Source: Paraburkholderia diazotrophica (lineage in GTDB: Bacteria; Pseudomonadota; Gammaproteobacteria; Burkholderiales; Burkholderiaceae). Taken from it: 64,000 bases of DNA. Where the stretch lies: contig NZ_FNYE01000012.1 in NCBI RefSeq assembly GCF_900108945.1, forward strand, positions 62,001 to 126,000. The letters run 5' to 3'. The translations under genes and the position numbers were made by a program. Every line of letters starts with the position of its first letter. Within the stretch, counting starts at the first letter, position 1. Under the pieces are notes generated by a model. The model saw nothing but the letters and a program-made list of their open reading frames with translations. It ran no database searches and was not told where the DNA came from. Below, one piece after another: positions 41,665-49,571 of this stretch.

Positions 41665-42729
41665 ATGCGAATCGCTCAAATCGCTCCGTTGCACGAGGCG
41701 GTTCCTCCCAAGCTCTATGGCGGCACCGAACGCGTGGTGTCGTATCTTACGGAAGCGCTCGTCGAGCTCGGTCACGACGTGACGCTCTTTGCGAGCGGCG
41801 ATTCGCAAACCTCCGCGAAGCTCGAAGCATTCTGGCCGCAGGCTCTGCGTCTGGACCCGACGATCCGCGACGTGATGGCGCCGCACATGCTGCTGCTCGA
41901 AGAAGTGCGCCGCCGCGCGGACGAATTCGACGTGCTGCATTTTCACATCGACTACTACCCGTTCTCGCTGTTCGCGCGCCAGCCGGTGCCGTTCCTGACG
42001 ACGATGCACGGCCGTCTCGATCTGCCGGAACTGCAGCCCGTCTTCAACACGTTCAACGACGTCCCCGTCGTGTCGATCTCGGACAACCAGCGCCAGCCGC
42101 TGCAACAGGCCAACTGGCTGTCGACCGTCTATCACGGTCTGCCAGAAAACGTGCTCACGCCGATCCCCAACGTGGAGCCGGGCTACCTCGCATTCCTCGG
42201 CCGCGTCTCGCCGGAGAAGGGCCTCGACCGCGCGATCCGCATCGCCGGCCAGGCAGGCATGAAGCTCAAGGTCGCCGCCAAGATCGACAAGGCCGACCGC
42301 GCCTATTACGAAGAAGTGATCAAGCCGCTGATGGCGCTCCCGCACGTCGAGTACATCGGCGAAATCGGCGAAGCCGAAAAGCGTGAGTTCCTCGGTAACG
42401 CTCATGCACTGGTGTTCCCGATCGACTGGCCGGAGCCGTTCGGTCTGGTGATGATCGAGGCGATGGCTTGCGGCACGCCCGTGATCGCGTTCAAGCGCGG
42501 CTCGGTGCCGGAAGTGATCGAAAACGGCGTGTCGGGGTTCGTCGTCGAAGACGAAATCAGCGCCGTCGCAGCCCTCAAGCGTCTGGATCAACTGCCGCGC
42601 GCCAAGGTGCGCGAGGCGTTCGAATCGCGCTTCTCGTCGAAGGTGATGGCACAGAACTATTTGAAGACGTACGAAGAAATGCTGCGTGCGAAGCGCCGCA
42701 CGGTGCTGCGAGAAGTCAACGCAGGCTGA
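41665..42729 (+). CDS. Glycosyltransferase family 4
   Basis: GT-B fold glycosyltransferase of 354 residues. The N-terminus MRIAQIAPLHEAVPPKLYGG with TERVV and the C-terminal catalytic pattern PEPFGLVMIEAMACGTPVIA (E-x7-E motif) are typical of family GT4. FLGRVSPEKGLDRAI is the usual start of the nucleotide-sugar domain. The start at 41665 follows GAGGAG by eight bases; an upstream in-frame ATG at 41635 is less likely. It may act on a surface polysaccharide, lipid or compatible solute, but donor and acceptor are unknown. It stands alone, ended by a strong hairpin at 42794-42834. Confidence 0.9.
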   Translation: MRIAQIAPLHEAVPPKLYGGTERVVSYLTEALVELGHDVTLFASGDSQTSAKLEAFWPQALRLDPTIRDVMAPHMLLLEEVRRRADEFDVLHFHIDYYPFSLFARQPVPFLTTMHGRLDLPELQPVFNTFNDVPVVSISDNQRQPLQQANWLSTVYHGLPENVLTPIPNVEPGYLAFLGRVSPEKGLDRAIRIAGQAGMKLKVAAKIDKADRAYYEEVIKPLMALPHVEYIGEIGEAEKREFLGNAHALVFPIDWPEPFGLVMIEAMACGTPVIAFKRGSVPEVIENGVSGFVVEDEISAVAALKRLDQLPRAKVREAFESRFSSKVMAQNYLKTYEEMLRAKRRTVLREVNAG

Positions 42730-42793
42730 TCGCGGTCATCGAGGGCCGTCCGGACTTCGTAACGGGTTCCGCGACGGTCGTTGCGATTTTCAC

Positions 42794-42834
42794 CAACAGC
42801 GCCCCGCATGTGCCGAACATGCGGGGCGTTGTTG
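42794..42834 (+). terminator. 18-bp hairpin after glycosyltransferase gene
   Basis: CAACAGCGCCCCGCATGT (42794-42811) pairs with ACATGCGGGGCGTTGTTG (42817-42834) with one G-T wobble around the loop GCCGA. It is followed by CATTTGC, so the T-run is poor. It probably ends the glycosyltransferase transcript or stabilises its 3' end. Confidence 0.6.
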
Positions 42835-42981
42835 CATTTGCGCCGCATGCTGGTGCGCGGCGTAAGGGCGAATGGCTCGAAAGCGTGCGTTCCGGGGCTG
42901 TAACCGAGAGACGAATTCGTAATATCCCTATAATGGCCGTGCCGCAAATCCGGCGCGGCCCGTCCATATGAGGAGAGTGCT

Positions 42982-43848
42982 TTGGCGAGAACGAAACAGA
43001 CGCGTGCGAGCGCAGTGCCCGGTGCCGGCACGATGTTCGCGCTTCGCGCCATCGGTCTCGTGATACTGGCTCGCTGGCTCTTCTCGATGGGCGAGATGCA
43101 GCCGCTGACCGCGCTTCAGGCGATGGCGTCGTCGCCGTGGGCGTGCATCAACCTCGTCTTCCTGTTCCTTCTGATTTTCCTGCCGGGCGCAAAAGCGCGC
43201 GCCGAGCGGCCGTTTCATCCGTTGCCACAGTGGCTGCGTCAGGCGCTGCGTCTCTTCGCGTTTCTTGGTCTGCTGTTCGCCATCTGGTCGGTCGGCGCGT
43301 TTGTCTGGGCGGCCGGCTGGCGGCGCGCGTTCAATGCCGTCGCCGCAACCAATGGCTGGCTGATCGCGGCGCCTACGTTGTACGCCGTCGTCGTCTGGGT
43401 CTGCCGTCCGCGCGCGCTGTGGCGCACGAATATCGCTGCGCGCCGCTTCGCAATCGGCCGCTTTGCTATCTCGATCGACGCCGTGACCCGTACGGCCATC
43501 GTCTGGGCCGAAAGCCGCAAGCTTGGCCAATACGATGCGCGCGAATTGTCGCTGCGCTGGGTCGAGGTGGCGTCGGGCGGTTCCGGTGTGCGGCGCGCGA
43601 TGCCATCGGTCGCATCTGTCGATTTGTCCGGCGCGCAGCCCGCGACGGTGCCGCCGATCGCGAACGGTCACGCGACGCTCGAGCGCGCGGGCGTCGGTGG
43701 GCTGTTGCGCCGTCCCAAGGTCGAACTCATATGGGATTCGCCCGCCGCTGCCGGTCATAACCGGCAAGCGGTGTTTCGCGCACCGCTTTCGTCAGAAGGC
43801 GATCGTGTGGCCGCCCGAGCACTCGACGCAAACCTGCGTCAGGCCTGA
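42982..43848 (+). CDS. Unrecognised membrane protein
   Basis: Protein of 288 residues that I do not recognise. It starts at TTG 42982, seven bases after AGGAG. The N-terminal half has four likely membrane segments (about residues 20-36, 50-68, 88-110 and 127-139), with basic loops between them. The C-terminal half is soluble and Arg/Ala-rich, with two Gly/Ser-rich linkers, and begins with RFAIGRFAISIDAVTRTAIV. No enzyme motif, cysteine pair or metal site is visible. The DUF2214 protein gene follows after 88 bp and may be in the same transcript. Codon use matches the neighbours, so recent transfer is not suggested. Confidence 0.75.
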   Translation: MARTKQTRASAVPGAGTMFALRAIGLVILARWLFSMGEMQPLTALQAMASSPWACINLVFLFLLIFLPGAKARAERPFHPLPQWLRQALRLFAFLGLLFAIWSVGAFVWAAGWRRAFNAVAATNGWLIAAPTLYAVVVWVCRPRALWRTNIAARRFAIGRFAISIDAVTRTAIVWAESRKLGQYDARELSLRWVEVASGGSGVRRAMPSVASVDLSGAQPATVPPIANGHATLERAGVGGLLRRPKVELIWDSPAAAGHNRQAVFRAPLSSEGDRVAARALDANLRQA

Positions 43849-43936
43849 GCTTTCCCGAGCGCGGCTCTCGCCAGTTGCGCCGCCGTATCGTTTCCGAAGC
43901 ATCAACGGCCGCTTTGCATCGAACATGGAGGTATCC

Positions 43937-44392
43937 ATGATGATCCGCTGGTTGCTTGCCGCTGTTCATCTGCTGGGCTACGGATTCGCGCTCGCGTCGA
44001 TCATCGGACGCACGCGGGCGCTGCGGCAGCTGTCCGGTCCCGCCGATCTGTCGCGCGTATTTCTCGCGGACACCGGTTGGGGTATCACGGCCATCGTTCT
44101 GATCGTCACGGGTTTGATGCGCGTCTTCGGTGGCTTCGAGAAGGGCGCCGATTACTACCTGCATGAGCCGCTCTTTCACATCAAGATGGCGGCGCTCGTG
44201 TTGATCCTGATTCTCGAAGTGATGCCGATGATGGCGCTGATCCGCTGGCGCATCGCCGTCAAACAAGGCGATACGCCAGACCTCGCGCTCGCGGGGCGCT
44301 TTGCACGCATTGGACACTGGCAGTCCGTTCTGCTGATCGTGATGGTGTTTGCGGCATCGGGCATGGCGCGCGGCATTGGCGCGGCTGCATAA
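43937..44392 (+). CDS. DUF2214 family integral membrane protein
   Basis: Small membrane protein of 151 residues with four predicted membrane segments, resembling the DUF2214 family. Conserved-looking residues are the His in LAAVHLLGYG, Arg in RTRALR, the GGFEKGADYY loop and HIKMAALVLIL, a pattern reminiscent of haem- or copper-related four-helix proteins such as CopD, but no binding role is established. GGAGG lies before the ATG at 43937; the adjacent ATG at 43940 or one at 43925 are alternatives. It ends 41 bp before the terminator shared with tRNA-Val. Confidence 0.75.
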   Translation: MMIRWLLAAVHLLGYGFALASIIGRTRALRQLSGPADLSRVFLADTGWGITAIVLIVTGLMRVFGGFEKGADYYLHEPLFHIKMAALVLILILEVMPMMALIRWRIAVKQGDTPDLALAGRFARIGHWQSVLLIVMVFAASGMARGIGAAA

Positions 44393-44432
44393 CAGCACGA
44401 ACAATCGATGAGGAAAATGAGGCGAGAAAAGA

Positions 44433-44466
44433 AAAAGGCCCGGGCGTTTCCGTCCGGGCCTTCTTT
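44433..44466. terminator. Bidirectional terminator between DUF2214 gene and tRNA-Val
   Basis: AAGGCCCGG (44435-44443) pairs with CCGGGCCTT (44454-44462), with A-rich sequence on the left and TTCTTTTCTT on the right. It ends the DUF2214 transcript on the plus strand and the tRNA-Val transcript on the minus strand. Confidence 0.85.
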
Positions 44467-44476
44467 TCTTCGAATC

Positions 44477-44551
44477 TGGTGGGTAGTACTGGGATCGAAC
44501 CAGTGACCCCTGCCGTGTGAAGGCAGTGCTCTACCGCTGAGCTAACCACCC
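44477..44551 (-). tRNA. tRNA-Val (anticodon CAC)
   Basis: Complete 75-base cloverleaf with encoded CCA on the minus strand. The acceptor stem is GGGTGGT/ACTACCC with one G-T pair. The anticodon stem CTGCC/GGCAG encloses TTCACAC, giving CAC, which reads GUG codons. The T-loop is TTCGATC. The promoter lies just upstream at 44564-44592. Confidence 0.97.
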
Positions 44552-44563
44552 GAAGAGCTGTGC

Positions 44564-44592
44564 ATTATGCCAGGTCTTTCAGACTTCGACAA
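44564..44592 (-). promoter_or_regulatory. Promoter of tRNA-Val
   Basis: On the minus strand TTGTCG (44592-44587) and CATAAT (44569-44564) are separated by exactly 17 bases. Transcription would start about 7 bases before the tRNA 5' end. The promoter lies between the dnaQ stop and the tRNA. Confidence 0.8.
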
Positions 44593-44599
44593 GCACTTT

Positions 44600-45349
44600 T
44601 TAAGCAATTTGCGCATCGGCGGTTGCGGATGCATCTTCCGCCGCCGGTTGCGTTCGCCACACGCTCGTCCCCTTCAGCGACTTGTCGAGACCGTCGAGCA
44701 GTGCTTCGTGTTCAGCGAGCTCATCGCCGGTGGCCGTGAGCACGATGAGCTCGACTTCATCGAGCTTCACGCGCTTCGTGCCGCCCGCAACGCCAGATGC
44801 CGCTTCGCCGATCATGTCGATCACGAGGCTTTCCTGACCGCGCGTCATCGCGAGATAGACCTCGGCGAGCAGTTCCGAGTCGAGCAGTGCGCCGTGCAGC
44901 GTGCGGTGTGCGTTGCTGATACCGAAGCGGTCGCACAGCGCATCGAGCGAATTGCGCTTGCCAGGGAACATCGACTTGGCGCGCACGAGCGTGTCGATCA
45001 CTTCGCCGCAATGCTCGCTGAACGGCGGCAGGCCGAGTAGCGCGAACTCGGCATCGAGAAAGCCGATATCGAACGGAGCGTTGTGGATGATGATCTCCGC
45101 GCCCTGCACGAAATCGCGCAGCGCAGCCGCGATCTCCACGAACTTGGGCTTGTCACTCAGGAATTCCGTCGTCAGGCCGTGGACGGCCAGCGCGCCCGGA
45201 TCGCTGTCGCGCTCCGGGTTCACATAGAAGTGCAGGTTGTTGCCTGTCAGCCGGCGGTTAACCAGCTCGACGCAGCCGATTTCGATGATGCGGTCGCCGC
45301 TCTTTGCATTCAGTCCGGTGGTTTCCGTATCAAGGATGATTTGGCGCAT
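44600..45349 (-). CDS. dnaQ: DNA polymerase III epsilon subunit (proofreading exonuclease)
   Basis: Provides 3'-5' proofreading for the replicative polymerase. The 249-residue protein has Exo I DTETTG (Asp7, Glu9), Exo II HNAPFDIGFLD and Exo III H-x4-D in HGALLDSELLA, so the DEDDh active site is complete. The C-terminal segment LLDGLDKSLKGTSVW should bind the alpha subunit; the last 15 residues are Ala-rich. The start at 45349 (MRQIILDTETTG) is fixed by the family; an upstream start at 45457 would overlap rnhA. dnaQ follows rnhA by 64 bp on the same strand. In E. coli the two genes are divergent, so orientation differs although adjacency is kept. Confidence 0.96.
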   Translation of the reverse strand: MRQIILDTETTGLNAKSGDRIIEIGCVELVNRRLTGNNLHFYVNPERDSDPGALAVHGLTTEFLSDKPKFVEIAAALRDFVQGAEIIIHNAPFDIGFLDAEFALLGLPPFSEHCGEVIDTLVRAKSMFPGKRNSLDALCDRFGISNAHRTLHGALLDSELLAEVYLAMTRGQESLVIDMIGEAASGVAGGTKRVKLDEVELIVLTATGDELAEHEALLDGLDKSLKGTSVWRTQPAAEDASATADAQIA

Positions 45350-45413
45350 GTCGGAGTTGCCCTGCCTGGTTGATGGGATGCCTCGAAAGGCGAGATTGCT
45401 GTGAGAGCCGCTA

Positions 45414-45860
45414 CTACAGATCCGCAAGCATTGCGACGCCCCGATTGGCGAGCGCATCGGCGCGTTCGTTCTCGGGATGACCCGAGTGGCCTCTCACCCA
45501 GCGCCACTCGAGTTCATGCTGCTGCGTGAGCGCGTCGAGCCGCTTCCACAGATCGGCGTTCTTCACGGGCGACTTCGCGGCCGTCATCCAGTTCTTCTTC
45601 TTCCAGCCGTGAATCCATTCGCTGATGCCTTTCTGCACGTATTGCGAGTCCGTGTGCACGATCGCCTTGCACGGACGCTTCAATGCCTCGAGTGCGGCGA
45701 TCACGGCCATCAGTTCCATCCGGTTGTTCGTCGTGTTCGCCTCGCCGCCGAAAAGTTCCTTTTCCTGCGTGCCATAGCGCAGCAATGCGCCCCAGCCGCC
45801 GGGGCCGGGGTTTCCCTTGCAGGCGCCGTCGGTGAAGATTTCGATCAGGTCAGAACTCAT
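45414..45860 (-). CDS. rnhA: Ribonuclease HI
   Basis: Degrades RNA in RNA-DNA hybrids, removing R-loops and primers. The 148-residue protein has all four catalytic acids: Asp in IFTDGACKGNPG, Glu in NNRMELMAV, Asp in VHTDSQYV and Asp in NERADALAN. The basic handle KKKNWMTAAKSPVKN is also present. The start at 45860 overlaps the stop of the yafS-like methyltransferase gene by four bases, so the two are translationally coupled. Length is similar to E. coli RNase HI (155). Confidence 0.97.
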   Translation of the reverse strand: MSSDLIEIFTDGACKGNPGPGGWGALLRYGTQEKELFGGEANTTNNRMELMAVIAALEALKRPCKAIVHTDSQYVQKGISEWIHGWKKKNWMTAAKSPVKNADLWKRLDALTQQHELEWRWVRGHSGHPENERADALANRGVAMLADL

Positions 45861-46672
45861 TGATGTTTGTTGCGTGTGTTGGGTGTGGCGGCAGGTGTCA
45901 GGCCAGGGGCCAGCACCGGTTTCTTGACTTTCAGCGGACCGACGAGGCGCATGCCGCGCACGCGCTTGATCGCCGTGACCATGTAGACAGCGCCGAAGAT
46001 TGGCCACCAACGGTCGCCCGCGGCTTCCATGAACTGATAGCGCGACAGCCACTTCTCGCCGACGAGGGGCGGACGATAGCAGCCGAAGCGTCCGCGATCA
46101 AGATCGAAGCCAAGCAGCTTGATCCAGTCCTTCAGTCGGGTGAAGGCGATCAGATCGTGCGCGGCGGGCACGAACGGTCGTCCCGTCACCTTGCCGACAG
46201 ATTGCCGCGCGCCCCACAGCGACAGCGAATTGAAGCCGAGGATAATCAGCTGGCCTTCCGGCATCAGCACGCGCTCGGCTTCGCGCAGCAGACGGTGGGG
46301 ATCGCGCGTGAACTCCAGCGTGTGAGGCATCACGATCAGATCGACGCTTTGCGCCTCGAACGGCAGGTCGAGCAGATCGCACCAGACGGAGCTTCGTCCG
46401 GGCGGCGCGTGGCGCTCGGGCAGGCCGCCCGCGATGCCGCGCGGAAACGTATACGGCGCGCTCGCGCCGCTTTCGGCGTCGAGCACGAGTCCGCGGCAGG
46501 GCATGCGGTTCTCGCGCAGCGCATCGAGTTGCGGCAACCCGAGTTGCAGCGCGTGATAGCCGAACACGTCGGACACGACGCGGTCGAGCTGCGCCTGCTC
46601 CCATTCCAGCACGTAGCGTCCGGGAGGGGAGGTGGTCCAGGCAGGCCAGTCTATAATCGATCGGTCAGACAT
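45857..46672 (-). CDS. yafS: Class I SAM-dependent methyltransferase, YafS-like
   Basis: Methyltransferase of 271 residues of the Methyltransf_11 group. The acidic motif II region VWCDLLDLPFEAQSVDLIVMPHTLEF (read in two parts) and LLREAERVLMPEGQLIILGFN are typical; motif I (LVLDAESGA) is degenerate compared with the usual E/DxGxGxG, which is also seen in YafS-type proteins. Its substrate is unknown. In E. coli yafS lies between gloB and rnhA, and the same neighbours occur here, which is the basis for the symbol. The start at 46672 (MSDRSIIDWPAW) is 19 bases from the divergent gloB start. A longer form to 46735 would overlap gloB. Confidence 0.82.
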   Translation of the reverse strand: MSDRSIIDWPAWTTSPPGRYVLEWEQAQLDRVVSDVFGYHALQLGLPQLDALRENRMPCRGLVLDAESGASAPYTFPRGIAGGLPERHAPPGRSSVWCDLLDLPFEAQSVDLIVMPHTLEFTRDPHRLLREAERVLMPEGQLIILGFNSLSLWGARQSVGKVTGRPFVPAAHDLIAFTRLKDWIKLLGFDLDRGRFGCYRPPLVGEKWLSRYQFMEAAGDRWWPIFGAVYMVTAIKRVRGMRLVGPLKVKKPVLAPGLTPAATPNTRNKHQ

Positions 46673-46691
46673 GTTGAAGAATGCGTCGCCT

Positions 46692-47483
46692 ATGAATTCG
46701 CTCGAGTACGTGCCCGTCCCGGCATTCGATGACAATTACATCTGGGTCGTGTCGGACGGCCGTCATGCCGTGGTCGTCGATCCGGGCGATGCCGCCCCGG
46801 TGAAGTCTTATCTGGCAAAACGGGGATGGCGGCTGAGCGCTATTTTACTCACGCACCATCATGCCGACCACGTCGGCGGAGTGGCCGATCTGCTGGATGG
46901 CCAGGATGTGCCCGTCTACGGTCCCGCGGGAGAAGCGATTCCCTGGCTGACCACGCGGCTCCAAAACGGCGACGCCGTACACATCGACGCGCCGCCACTC
47001 GACTTCACGATTCTCGACGTGCCGGGCCATACGAGCGGCCATATCGCGTACTTCCAGAGCACCGACCCGCGCGGCACGCCGCATGTGTTCTGCGGCGACA
47101 CGCTGTTCGCCTGCGGCTGCGGCCGGCTGTTCGAAGGCACGCCGGGGCAGATGCTGAAGTCGCTCGACGCGCTCGCTTCCCTGCCCGGCGAAACGGAAGT
47201 CCATTGCGCGCACGAATACACGCTGTCGAACATCCGCTTTGCGCTTGCGTGCGAGCCGGACAACGCGAGGCTGCAAACCTGGCGCGACGAGGCGACGGCA
47301 CTGCGCACGCGCCACATCCCGACGCTGCCCACGACGATCGCTCACGAACGCGCCGTCAACCCGTTTCTGCGCGCGGGCGAGCCGGCCGTCCAGGCGACGC
47401 TCGCCGAACAGCTGCACGAATCGGTGCCTGACCGGCTGGCCGCTTTCACGCTGATGCGTGAATGGAAGAACAGGTTCCGCTAA
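46692..47483 (+). CDS. gloB: Hydroxyacylglutathione hydrolase (glyoxalase II)
   Basis: Hydrolyses S-D-lactoylglutathione to D-lactate and glutathione, the second step of methylglyoxal removal. The 263-residue metallo-beta-lactamase-fold enzyme has the dinuclear metal motif THHHADHVGG, the conserved GHTSGHIAY and FCGDTLFACGCGRLFEGTP segments, and the C-terminal HEYTLSNIRFALA that binds glutathione. The start at 46692 (MNSLEYVPVPAF) is preferred; an in-frame ATG at 46671 overlaps the start codon of the divergent yafS. mltD follows after a terminator, as in E. coli where mltD and gloB are neighbours. Confidence 0.96.
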   Translation: MNSLEYVPVPAFDDNYIWVVSDGRHAVVVDPGDAAPVKSYLAKRGWRLSAILLTHHHADHVGGVADLLDGQDVPVYGPAGEAIPWLTTRLQNGDAVHIDAPPLDFTILDVPGHTSGHIAYFQSTDPRGTPHVFCGDTLFACGCGRLFEGTPGQMLKSLDALASLPGETEVHCAHEYTLSNIRFALACEPDNARLQTWRDEATALRTRHIPTLPTTIAHERAVNPFLRAGEPAVQATLAEQLHESVPDRLAAFTLMREWKNRFR

Positions 47484-47523
47484 CCTGGCAAATCATGGGG
47501 GCATGCTCATCCGAATCATAGAA

Positions 47524-47557
47524 AAAAACGCCAAGCTCCAGATTTCGCGGCGTTTTT
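47524..47557 (+). terminator. Terminator after gloB
   Basis: AAAAACGCC (47524-47532) pairs with GGCGTTTTT (47549-47557) around a 16-base loop; the right arm ends in five T and a second T-run follows a few bases later. It lies 40 bp after the gloB stop and 80 bp before mltD. Confidence 0.7.
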
Positions 47558-47637
47558 CACGTTTTTCCGATTGACGGAAAAGGCGCACTTTCGTACTATC
47601 GGCTGCAAATTCCAGTCCTTTGGAAGCCGAGACGTTC

Positions 47638-49323
47638 ATGAGATTTATCTTTAGCGCGTTATTGGTCCTGATGCTCGCCGCTTGCGCGAGCCAGGGGCCA
47701 ACGACGAACAGCCTTTCAACTGCTTCCAATCCCGCTAGCCAGCAAGCCGTAGCCGACACCCTTCGCAAGACCGCCACCGCCAAAGAAACGATCAACGTCG
47801 ACCAGAGCTCCGTCGACCAGTTGACGAGCGAGGACTCCGATCTCTGGGGCCGTATCCGTCGTGGTTTTCAGATTCCCGACCTGCAGAGCGACCTCGTCGA
47901 CATGCAGGCGAACTGGTATGCGCAGCGTCCGGATTACGTCCAGCGCATGACCGAGCGGTCGCAGAAATACCTGTATCACATCGTCGAAGAACTGGAAGCG
48001 CGCCACATGCCGACCGAGCTGGCGCTTCTGCCGTTCATCGAGTCCGCGTACAACCCGCAGGCGCTGTCGGTCGCGAAGGCCGCGGGCATGTGGCAGTTCG
48101 TGCCCGGCACGGGCCGCACGTACAACCTGAAGCAGAACATGTGGCAGGACGAGCGCCGTGACGTGCTCGCGTCCACGAGCGCGGCGCTCGACTACCTGTC
48201 GCGTCTGCACGATATGTTCGGCGACTGGTATCTGGCGCTCGCCGCGTACAACTGGGGCGAAGGCAACGTGCAGCGGGCGATCGCGCGCAACGAGGCGGCT
48301 GGCCTGCCGACGGACTACCAGAGCCTGCGCATGCCGATGGAAACGCGCAACTATGTGCCCAAGCTGCAGGCCGTCAAGAACATCGTGACGAATCCGCAGG
48401 TATACGGGCTCGCGCTGCCGTCCATTCCGAACCACCCGTATTTCGTGACGGTCACGACTTCGCATGACATCGACGTCGATACGGCGGCGAAGCTCGCGAA
48501 CATGACGCCGGACGAGTTCCGTTCGCTGAACCCGTCGTTCAAGAAGCCGGTCATTCTGGGCGCGACGCAGCCACAGATCCTGCTGCCGTTCGACAACGCC
48601 AGCGCTTTCGAGCGCAACCTGAAGTCGTACTCGGGCTCGCTGTCGTCGTGGACGACCTACACGGTCACGGAGCGCTCGCGTCCGGCTGCGATCGCGGAGA
48701 AGATTGGCGTCGACGCCGACACGCTGATGGCCGTCAACAAGATTCCGGCGGGCATGCGCCTGAAGCCTGGTTCGACGATCGTCGTGCCGCGCGCCGACGA
48801 TGACGACGAAGACATCAGCGCCGATGTCGCCGAAAGCGCCGTGCTCGCGATGGAGCCGGACGTGCCCGACACGCGCAAGATGCTGATCCGCGTGCGCCGC
48901 AAGCAGTCGATGGCGCTGATCGCGGACCGCTACGACGTGTCGATCGGGCAGCTCAAGGCATGGAACCGTACGCGGCGCGACGTCGTGATGCCGGGCCAGG
49001 TGATCGTGCTGCATGTGCCCGTCGGCAAGGCGATGCCGGCCGAACCGGGCCCGCAGAAGCTGGCGACGGTGCCTGTCGGCGGTGGCGTCGAGCGGACTGG
49101 CGCCCAGATTGCAGACTCGCGCTCCGAGTCGCGATACGACAAGAAACGCGGCCGTGGCCACTCGGGCGTCGTCAAGGTTTCGGAGCCGGTCGGCAAGTCG
49201 AGCAAGCCGGCGGCCGCCAAGGGCAAGATGACGAAGGTCTCGGCAGAATCGGCCGGCAAGGCGTCGAAGGGCGAGACTTCGAGCCGCCACAAAGTCTCGG
49301 CCAGCGCGAAGAAGGGCAAGTAG
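47638..49323 (+). CDS. mltD: Membrane-bound lytic murein transglycosylase D
   Basis: Lipoprotein that cleaves peptidoglycan glycan strands. The 561-residue protein has a lipobox LMLAAC with Cys16 as lipidation site. The soluble lytic transglycosylase domain carries catalytic Glu135 in LPFIESAYNP, then AAGMWQFVPGTGR and AAYNWGEGNV. Two LysM peptidoglycan-binding domains follow (about residues 343-391, TYTVTERSRPAAIAEKIG, and 420-466, KMLIRVRRKQSMALIADRY). The C-terminal 90 residues are a Lys/Ser/Ala-rich tail without clear domain. The start at 47638 (MRFIFSALLV) makes the signal peptide normal; an in-frame ATG at 47620 is possible. Confidence 0.94.
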   Translation: MRFIFSALLVLMLAACASQGPTTNSLSTASNPASQQAVADTLRKTATAKETINVDQSSVDQLTSEDSDLWGRIRRGFQIPDLQSDLVDMQANWYAQRPDYVQRMTERSQKYLYHIVEELEARHMPTELALLPFIESAYNPQALSVAKAAGMWQFVPGTGRTYNLKQNMWQDERRDVLASTSAALDYLSRLHDMFGDWYLALAAYNWGEGNVQRAIARNEAAGLPTDYQSLRMPMETRNYVPKLQAVKNIVTNPQVYGLALPSIPNHPYFVTVTTSHDIDVDTAAKLANMTPDEFRSLNPSFKKPVILGATQPQILLPFDNASAFERNLKSYSGSLSSWTTYTVTERSRPAAIAEKIGVDADTLMAVNKIPAGMRLKPGSTIVVPRADDDDEDISADVAESAVLAMEPDVPDTRKMLIRVRRKQSMALIADRYDVSIGQLKAWNRTRRDVVMPGQVIVLHVPVGKAMPAEPGPQKLATVPVGGGVERTGAQIADSRSESRYDKKRGRGHSGVVKVSEPVGKSSKPAAAKGKMTKVSAESAGKASKGETSSRHKVSASAKKGK

Positions 49324-49409
49324 ACAACAAGCGGCCTTTTCGAGGACGACCGAATGTGCGCTGCGGGGGCAGCGCGTGAAGTGCGCTCCGATCTCTCCTC
49401 GTTTTCCTG

Positions 49410-49438
49410 AACGCCGTCACCTAGGTGACGGCGTTTTT
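49410..49438 (+). terminator. Terminator after mltD
   Basis: A perfect 26-base inverted repeat (left arm AACGCCGTCACCT, right arm its complement) ends in TTTTT. It lies 87 bp after the mltD stop. The first A-rich side is short, so activity is mainly on the plus strand. Confidence 0.88.
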
Positions 49439-49571
49439 CATTTGCGTTTTTCGTTTCGGCTGACAGCCACTGGCGCGTTTCCCGCACGGGCCGCGCGGTC
49501 TTGCGCCACGATGGGCGCGATTGCCGCTATCGTTCACGCTCGGGTCCGCCAGACCGTCTTGCTGATGCCTC

